Shown one piece after another: positions 49,986 through 58,900 of a stretch of 64,000 nucleotides of DNA. The notes under the pieces are model-generated. The model ran no database searches. It was not told where the DNA came from and worked only from the letters and a program-made list of their open reading frames with translations. This DNA is from Owenia fusiformis (lineage: Eukaryota; Annelida; Polychaeta; Sabellida; Oweniidae): contig CAIIXF020000010.1 in assembly GCA_903813345.2 (NCBI GenBank), forward strand, positions 12,777,181 through 12,841,180, given 5' to 3'. The stretch's first letter is position 1, and every line of letters starts with the position of its first letter. The position numbers and the translations under genes are program-made.

Positions 49986-52900
49986 ATAATATAATTATAT
50001 ATATAACAGATTTTTCAGATTTAGTCTTTATAGGAATAAGCGAAACTTAAAAAGCTACCATTCAAATGACATGGGGCTGGAAAAATTAGCAAATAAAAGT
50101 GACATTCCGCACCTACCTCCATATTTCCCTGCCATTAAGAGTCGACCCTTTTAATGGAATGATAAATAATTCTGATAAAGTTACAAAGCAAAAAAAAATG
50201 AATGGTTTTATAATCATTTTACAAAAATATAATTCAACACTACGCCATATGTTTTTTTCATTTTCATAAAATATATACTGAAGGAACTACTGACTGCAAA
50301 CTTCTATGATATTTTCAGTAAGGGAACATTTTATATCAATTGGAATTCACATCTGTCCTTACAAATTGATAGTTGTGGAAAAAGAGTAAGTATATTTAAT
50401 CAATTGTTTTACCATCCCCCCCCTCTTCAAATTAAATTGAGTTAAGGTTGGTTGTCCAGCCCCAGGGTTCAACATTATAACATGAGGAGCTTCACTTTTC
50501 AAAATATACAGTCAACATTTGTAAGCTAAGGGAAACAACAAAGATATTTAGGTGGCGTGCAGATGAGTGTTAGGTAGATTGTCAGCTAGATTGTCCCCAT
50601 TGAAAAGAATGTGAAGGATACTTTGACAAATTATGCAAATATTATACAAGCGTGGTCATACTAAAATTATAAAGCATGTCAATTTTAGATTTTAGAGATA
50701 AAGTATGAGAGGCTTGTAATTCAGCTCTTCCAGATTTACTCTGCCTTAAACTTACAATGGAATGCTATTGATTCTGATATATTTACAAAAAATGACGTAA
50801 CTTCATAATTTTCATCAACAATAGAATTCAACTATATCTAGTTCTTTTATTTCACAGCTTAAAACTAATGATTGCAAACTCCTCCAACATAATCATTTAA
50901 TAGGGATAATTCTATATAAATAGGGATACTCACATACCCTTACCAACTGCAAGTTATGGAAAGTTTGTAATTAATTTTTTTTAGCATTGTTTACCCCCAC
51001 CTCTCAACATTAAGCTGTCTCGAGACTGTTTTGGGTCATGTAAAGTTATGAAATCAGAGCTTCATTGTTTGTGATAATTGTTACTTTGACAAAATTATAT
51101 AAAATTTTAAAGGGATACTAAGATACAATAGTTGATGGTGTCTGGTACAGATTATATCACTTGATAAGGTTTTATGATTCTATTAGGCATGCACCTTGGG
51201 TGGGTTGGATCACTCAGTACCATCCTTTTACTTAACCCTTTATACTCCAGTTTGAAGCCACTTTTTAGTCATTCTCCTATCAAAATACCTAAACAGTGGC
51301 CTTTGTATCAGTCCACCTTTTAGTCATTTTAACCACACAATGACTAAACAGTGGATAAGGCCACAGAGTCCACTAAATTGGAGCCAGTCCACTGATTAGA
51401 ACATGCCGGGCTTATTAGCCTTTATCAGATTATTGACATAGACATAGACTAACTGGGATAGAGGCATATAAGCCATGAAGATAAAGCCATCTCTTATCCT
51501 TTTGATGAAAGTGACTTTACATTTATTCAACAACAATACGTACATGTAAACACTAATATTATATTGAAAGAAGCATGGTAAACAATCGTTATACATATTG
51601 TACTGTGTTGTTGTGTTATCTGCATGATACAAAGTAGTGCTTCTCAATTACTAAAATAATGTCAAATTGATTTTTCTTGTATGAACACTATGAGATTAAC
51701 ATGTTTAAGATTCTTATTTACATAATAATATGTGCTTAAATTTTTCTGACTGATCAATGTCAAATCAACAAAATGATATGTTCCAATTGAATTTTTTAAC
51801 TTACTCAAAGATGTCTATAATTTTGATTTTTCATGGCTAACAGTTTTTAAGATGGAATGATATTACCGAACTTCCAAAAATACATGTCTTTTAACAAGCT
51901 GAATTTTTCTTTTTTCTTTTAAACTTCAATTTCTTTTTACTTTTCACTGGAGGATTTGGCAGCCTAACACTATTTGTCCGAATAGTTTCATAATTTGAGG
52001 CTCCTTCAACATTTGTCTTATCAATTTCCTCATAATGGTGCTCCGTTGCTTCTTCATCCTTTAAGTCCATAACTGTGTTATCACAGGCAATATTTTTGTT
52101 AACATTGTTAGCCGTAGTGTCCATCTTTGTGTTGTTCCCTCTATCTGTGTCATTGTTACGACGCCTGTGTACCACGTAGACACCCAAAATAACAAAAATG
52201 AAAGCAATACTGAGTATAACGAAGAGGATTATCACTGTGGCCTGTAAAGCATGGATCTGTCGCTCATATTGATCTACCATTTGTTTATGTTTGGTATCGA
52301 CTACTCTTACTGTACTGGTAGCTACAGAAGAGGAAGTTCCAGAAGTCGCAGTTTCAGAAGAGGCAGAAAAGCTTGAGGTTGATTTACCTGGAGATGTTGT
52401 CAGTGTTGAAGGAGTCATTGTTTCCGAAACTTGGGAAGTAGTAGACATAATGCCTTGACCATTTTGAAGAACATAAATGTCAAACCCGAAGCCCTGATCT
52501 GTTACATTGATCAACTTGATATCAGATTCTTCATCTCTTCCTCTTTTACAGAACCTTAGATCACATATTACTAGTGTTGCATTGCTGTTGTAGTTAATGA
52601 CATTAAATCCTTGTTCACAAGCATGAAGCATACATTGTCTCAAGTCCCTTGCTTCATGAATCATAATGGACTTGTCACAGTTAGACATCAAACATTGGTT
52701 TTTAAGTCTTGTAAGCACAAAAGAAGAGGATCTGCAATCTGGAGTACCTGGGAAAGGTAGAATGAGCCAGTTTGAGTCTGTGTCACTGTTGTAACATTTG
52801 TTATCATTGAAAGTATACGTAAACCTCCATCCTGTCCCTTCGTGGTTACTTCGACACTTCCCGGCAACTGAACGACGATATGATGTCGCAGTCGAATCAT

Positions 52901-55900
52901 ATAGAACAAGAGTTTTGCCATAGTTGCAAAACATTTCTTCAACTATTTCATTTCCACATGCTTCATAATCATCTTCGTCACAAGCAAGATGATAGCGAGA
53001 GAACCCAATAGTTTGATTTTGGACGCTGAAGTTACAAGGTTTCGATGTATGGGAGAGGCCATAAACAAGTACATTGCTGTTACCTGTAGCATTATATAAC
53101 TCAAAGACATAGTCATCAGGTAAATAGGCAGAATATGGTGCTTTCCATCCGCAATGTTTCGTTTCACAGATCGGTGGTACTTTTTGAGGGTAAAAGTTAA
53201 AAACATTCGCTTTAGCTCCACAAGCTAATGTCATACATTCATGCAAGTCTGCGACAGTTCTGGTTGTAATTGGAAAACAATTTGACGCAATTGGTTGGTC
53301 ATCAATACGCCATGTTCTCCTCATGAAATAAGAGTTATGACATCTTGGTGCGTATGAATGTGGCTTTGCATATATCCAAGCTTGAATATTGTTTCCAACC
53401 CTCAGCCATTTGAAGTCCCAATCAGTGCCATCTGTATTTGACATACATCTGAATATTGCACAATACCCATCCCACGGGCCCCACTGTATAACATTCCCTT
53501 TTCGCTCGCATGCTGTAGAAAAGCAAGTCTCTATTGAAGGTCTTCCAAATCTATACTCATGTATCATTTGACAGGAGGGAAGGTAACTATCATTTTCTGG
53601 GGCTCTCACCAAGAGGTAGTCACCAAAATAACAGTCACCTAGAAATAAATGCCTCTTATTACATATGATTTATTCCCATTCATAAATTTGAAAACCTGAA
53701 GTTGAAAACAAGATGATATATGTATGTGACAGATACATGTATGTTAACCTCTTGAATCGCAGGCTCTAAAATCAGTTGAAATCAGAGATTTTTTCATTTT
53801 TGCCACCTTTTGACATTATACTACATACCTATACAACTTCAGATGCTCAACTTAGTAAAATTAGACGGCAGAGATCATATCTACACATTTTAAAACAATT
53901 TTTGTGTAAATTGGATCAAAATTGTTCAAATATGATCAATTTTAGTGAAACATTTTGTGACGGATTTTCTCGTCACTCTGGGTTTCAAGGTCATTTCCGA
54001 GGTGATGAGAAATCTCGTCACTCCAAGTAGTCAAGAGGTTAATCGCTCATTCTCCGTTAAGGACAGGGTGCATGTTGGGAAATTTTCTGCATTCCTCAAT
54101 TGAGTAACATGTTATTTTTTAAACAAGAATAACTCCTTCCCCAAATTGTCTTCATCTTCCAAGTTTGCACAAAGAGTGCACTTATGTGCCTAGAAAAGCC
54201 TTGTGAGAAGGTTTGTTTTGTAAAATGTATAAAAAATGAGAAAATTCAGTGAAAAAAATTTCTGAAAATTTTCTGATTTTTTTCACTGAATTTTCTTGTT
54301 TTTTATACACTTTATGAAAACATCCTTCTCACAAGTCTTTTCTAGGCACATAAGTGCACTCTTTGTGCAAAACTGGAAGATATAGACAATGTGGGGAAGG
54401 AGTGATTCTTGTTTGAAAAATAACATGTGACTCAATTGAGGAATGCAGAAAATTTCCCATCATGCACCCTGACCTTATTAAGCGTGACTTTTGAGGTGTC
54501 AAAATATTAATTTTTCGACCTCAACCAAAATACTAGCTCTACTTAATTCATGGATGGCTATGGTCTGTGGATGAAAAATGCCAAGTTTCACCAGCCTTGT
54601 ATCAAAATTAGAGAAGTTATGACGCATTGTATAAACAGTATGCTGTAACACACATTTAATTTACGAACCTAATTTACGGGACACCTCTAAATGCTAAAAT
54701 GACAAATATTGTACATCACATACTTATTTCCTTGGTTAAATATCAATCTCATGGTCCTAACAAGTAAATTGATATGAAAATATAAGTTAGTTTTCGTATT
54801 TTCAAAAAGCGTGTGTCCCGTAAATTAATCTCGTAAATTAATTTAGGATTTTAACTAATTATAACACAAGAAATATGAAACCATGATCAGGAATATAGCT
54901 GGTTTTAAAAAGAGACCCAACGTGCCTAAATATCTGTTGTATTAGATTTGTCATAATATGTCTGCATGTTCTTTTAAAATGGCAGTCCCGTAAATTAGGG
55001 CAAAAATTTCCATTCTAGAATCCATAAGTTGGACTAGAATTTCTGATTACATGGACCCTTTGTCATAAAAAAGCCTCGTTTGTTGGATCAGGTATCAATA
55101 TGTGATTAGGTTGCGATCAATACATTGTTGATAAGAAGCTTATATACGAGACCAGGTTGAAGTGTCATAGTCTGACTCGTAAATTAGATACAACTGAGTG
55201 ACAGAATCCAACATCAAATTTTTGAAAGACTAGAATATGGACCGTGAGGTTAGGTATTTTTTATGAAATTAGATACTAGTATACCGAAGATACGTTATAA
55301 TATGTTACATAGCGACTGTATGCCATTTGTGTACAATGAACAGCAACTCTATGTTCACTTATCACTTGTGTGACAGGCCATTCTGGGTACCCCCACATAC
55401 TTCAGACACCTCTCGATCAGTAACACAATATGGTGCATATGTAATATGTATTTAATTTTACTGCCATTTCATAATTTTTGATAAAAAATGTCATTTATAC
55501 CATAAAAAGTGCATATATTTTGATTAACATCATTATGAAAAGCAGTTACACCATTTTTCACGCTTAACGGAGAATGGCTGTAATAAGGATTGAAACCATC
55601 CATAGCCATTGTGAATTATTGTGTTTTATGGATTATGGCAACGGCTTTGCAAAAAGATGTTGACCCTTTGAAACACTTATGGACTTTTGAGACTGGATTT
55701 TGTCTATCCCACATCATTTGACACTGAATGCTCTATTTTGAGATACAAGTACTACTTTTTATGTCACCATTAAAAAGTGGTGACATATTGTTATGGTCTC
55801 AATTTTTTGTGACGGCGGATGGTGGTCGGCAGTTGGCAGTTGATGGTTTCTTACAACTTCCAATAACTTGTTATTTCTTATCTCAAACTATTTTTGATGT

Positions 55901-58900
55901 AATGAGTATTGGCTACCATTTTCTAAATTTTTCTTCAACATGTATTATAATGACTTCAGTGTGACTGGTATACACTTAGAGATTGCTTTTTCTTGTGTGG
56001 TTCCATTACAACTTTTGGTTCTTTCCCTTTGGCACTAGTACTTAGATATTTATGCCTGAATTGTTATATTGAAAAATGATTTATATTAATGTCAGTTTTC
56101 TTTATTAATAAAACATTCTTACCTGGACATGGCCGTTGTGCGACAGATTGATGTAAAACAGCATTGAGAAAGAAGATCAGAGACACCAACAGCCGTTGTG
56201 CGACAGATTGACGTAAAACACCATTGAGAAAGAAGATCAGAGACACCAACATATTGATATATAAACTCTCAAAGACTGAGGGAAAAGCTTATAAATGATT
56301 GAAATATATTAGTCTTAGAGTAAACACTAAGTCTTATCAACATTTACACTTTGAACAGGACGTTTTTATATATTAATTTATTGAAATGACAGATAATATA
56401 TTTTAATTTTATCATTATGCATTAAACCACTTGATATTCTAAGAGGAAAGCTAGATACTAGATAGTAGTTGGAAACCTCTCTTGATCTGTAAATATTTTG
56501 ACTGTTGAAAGTAATTTTCATACTAAAATAATAAATGATTACATTTACATATGGAACTGCAATAACAAGACACAGAGTGAAAAGTATTGCACCCTTGAAG
56601 ACTTACCTTGAATACTATCCTCATTAGTGAAGAGGTCAAAGCTTTATTTTTGTACAAAAGAGTAAGAATACTGAATGATCAGTGGTAGTGATTACATGTA
56701 CAATTGATATGTTTTCACATACTATTAAGTTCACCGCACATTTTTGGAAGTGAAATGGATTTTATCAAATTCAATGAATGCAGAAGCAAACAAAAGCATC
56801 GGCTTTCAAAAATAGCATTTCAGAAAAGCTTTTTCCAGTCAGAAATGAATTAATCTTTTCTCGTAAAAGTGCGGTGGAGGGGTGTCCACTAAGACAGGTT
56901 TTGCTGTAATTATTTCAGTAGTGGTATAAGATTTAAATTAAACACTTGTACTTTAAGTGTCTCACACTCTAACTCTCATAATAAACACCAATATTAAATA
57001 AATTCAGAATCACCCATATCCATGCATACTAGTGAATTTATTCATATTTTCATAAAATTAATCATAATTTAATGATGTAAATGTACTATATCAATTCATA
57101 AGGTGATTATCGCCATCATTAGAATATTGACAATATTTGTTTTCATGGCGATAAATTAAAAGCAGAGTCACTTTAACATTTATTTTGTTTGGTTTTCAGA
57201 TGAAGAGATCAAAGATTCCAAACTTGATATAGCTGAAGCCAAAGGTGCTCTTGAGGAACTGAAGACAAAGATCACTGCTTGCATAGAAACTGGAGAACAG
57301 GGTAAAAATTTTAATGTACATTATACACCATGCTTCAAAATGACCTCAAATCTTCCATCAACTGCCATTTGTGGAAAGCTAACCCCCATATGTTATATAT
57401 CATATGAAAGCTTGCTCCATTCTGGACTGTTATGTATAGATAAATGTTTGTCTAAGAACATATTTTCTAATAAGTGAAACTGTGTATTAACTCATTGCTG
57501 ACCAACCCCGAGATATCTCGTCTATGACGTCATAATCGTATCTGACCAACCCGAGATATCGGGGTGCTGTACAATAATTGTCACACAATTTGTACCAATA
57601 AGCTTTCAAAATATTGTAGGGGTCACATGAGGAATACTGTTTTGTGCAATTGAAATATATTTTCATCATTTTGTCATTGCTGTTCACAATGGTATTAAAC
57701 ATAGCAAAGAGGGATGATGGTTGAATAATTTATCTAATCTATTAATTACCCTTTGCATTCGTTTAACTTCACTTCTTAAAAGAAAGCTTCGTCTTCACTC
57801 TTTCAAACTAAAATAAACCTGCGAACTCACCGTGCCAATCTGTTCGTCGGCCAAATTTGACCTACGTTCTTTATATGGTCATTCCTTCTGACGTCATTCT
57901 GACTAGAATGAGACATCTGGACAATTAGCTTTACACAGAACTTTCAAAGTAGCATACTGACATCATGCTGAAATAGGTTGAAATTGTACATCTAGTTCCA
58001 CCTTAATGTTTCATAAATTGTATTTCAGAGTATAGAAGGTAGAAAAATTGTACCTCTAGTACCACCTTAATGTTTCATGAATTTTTTTCAGATACTAGAA
58101 GGTAGAAAATTATACATGTACCACCTTACTGTTTGATGAATTGTATTTTAGATTATAGAAGGTAGAAAATTGTACCTCTAGTCTCACCTTAATGTTTCAT
58201 GAACATTATTTCAGAATACACAACATGTCAGAATGACCTTGTTAGCTTGGAGCAGTTGGTCACCCAGGTTTCTGCTAAGGTAACACACAATTACAGTCCA
58301 GCTTATTTGGTAAAGTGAGGGTTTTATAGAGTAAGAAAATTGCAAGCAACATTAACTATTGAACCAGATCATTCCTTTACATTCAATCCAAATATATTTT
58401 CCAGAGGAATGATGATATCTTATCAAAAGGTAAAGTTTTTTAAGATTCAAAGGGCAAAGATGTGTAGTCTCCCAAATGATTTAATGTACTGTACATATCC
58501 CCTTTATAATAAAGTGAGTCTCCTATTTGACTAGTATACATCGGGCATGTGTATTTCAGAGGATAAAGATGTGTAAAGTCTCCCAAATGATTTAATGTAC
58601 TGTACATATCCCCTTTATAATAAAGTGAATTTCCTATGAGACTCGTATAAATGGAAAATGTTTAATTCAGAAACAAAAGCTTGACAGTCTTGTTGCTGAG
58701 CGAGAACAAGCCCTGCAGTCACTTGGGGATCTTGGATCATCAAACTTCATCAATGATATCTCTGCCATGGTAGAAAGTAAGGTATGAAAATATTTCAATC
58801 TGGACACTTTAGGAATCAAAGACAGTAATTGACACAGCACATGCTTGGTTCAAATGTTTGGGAGATCACTCGGCAGGTTTCCCTATTAGACAAAGGTTAA

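Larger units (their letters stand above)
53639..56122 (-). other. Intron of the receptor gene
   Basis: The minus-strand donor GTAAGA is at 56122-56117 and the acceptor CTAG ends at 53639. It is filled from 53744 to 55567 by TTAA-flanked elements. No extra exon seen. Confidence 0.75.
43894..57199 (+). other. 13.3-kb host intron containing a LINE, a nested gene and many repeats
   Basis: The donor GTGAGT starts at 43894 and the acceptor GGTTTTCAG ends at 57199. The contents listed separately are the LINE (44290-47290), related inverted repeats (47300-47490 and 51234-51415), TIR elements (49205-49305 and 49648-50114), a diverged tandem duplication (about 50100-50990), the receptor gene on the minus strand (56252-51891) and the TTAA element cluster. 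At 47765-47850 a fragment starts GGGGCATAGTCAGCTTTCAG, related to the dispersed family at 43381. Stretch 56253-57199 shows only a pogo/Tigger-like end near 56880. Confidence 0.7.

Noticed and set aside
57489-57560. TTAA-CTCATTGCTGACCAACC start with repeated CCGAGATATC as another TTAA element
   Set aside because: No matching inverted end was found nearby, so a full element cannot be supported.
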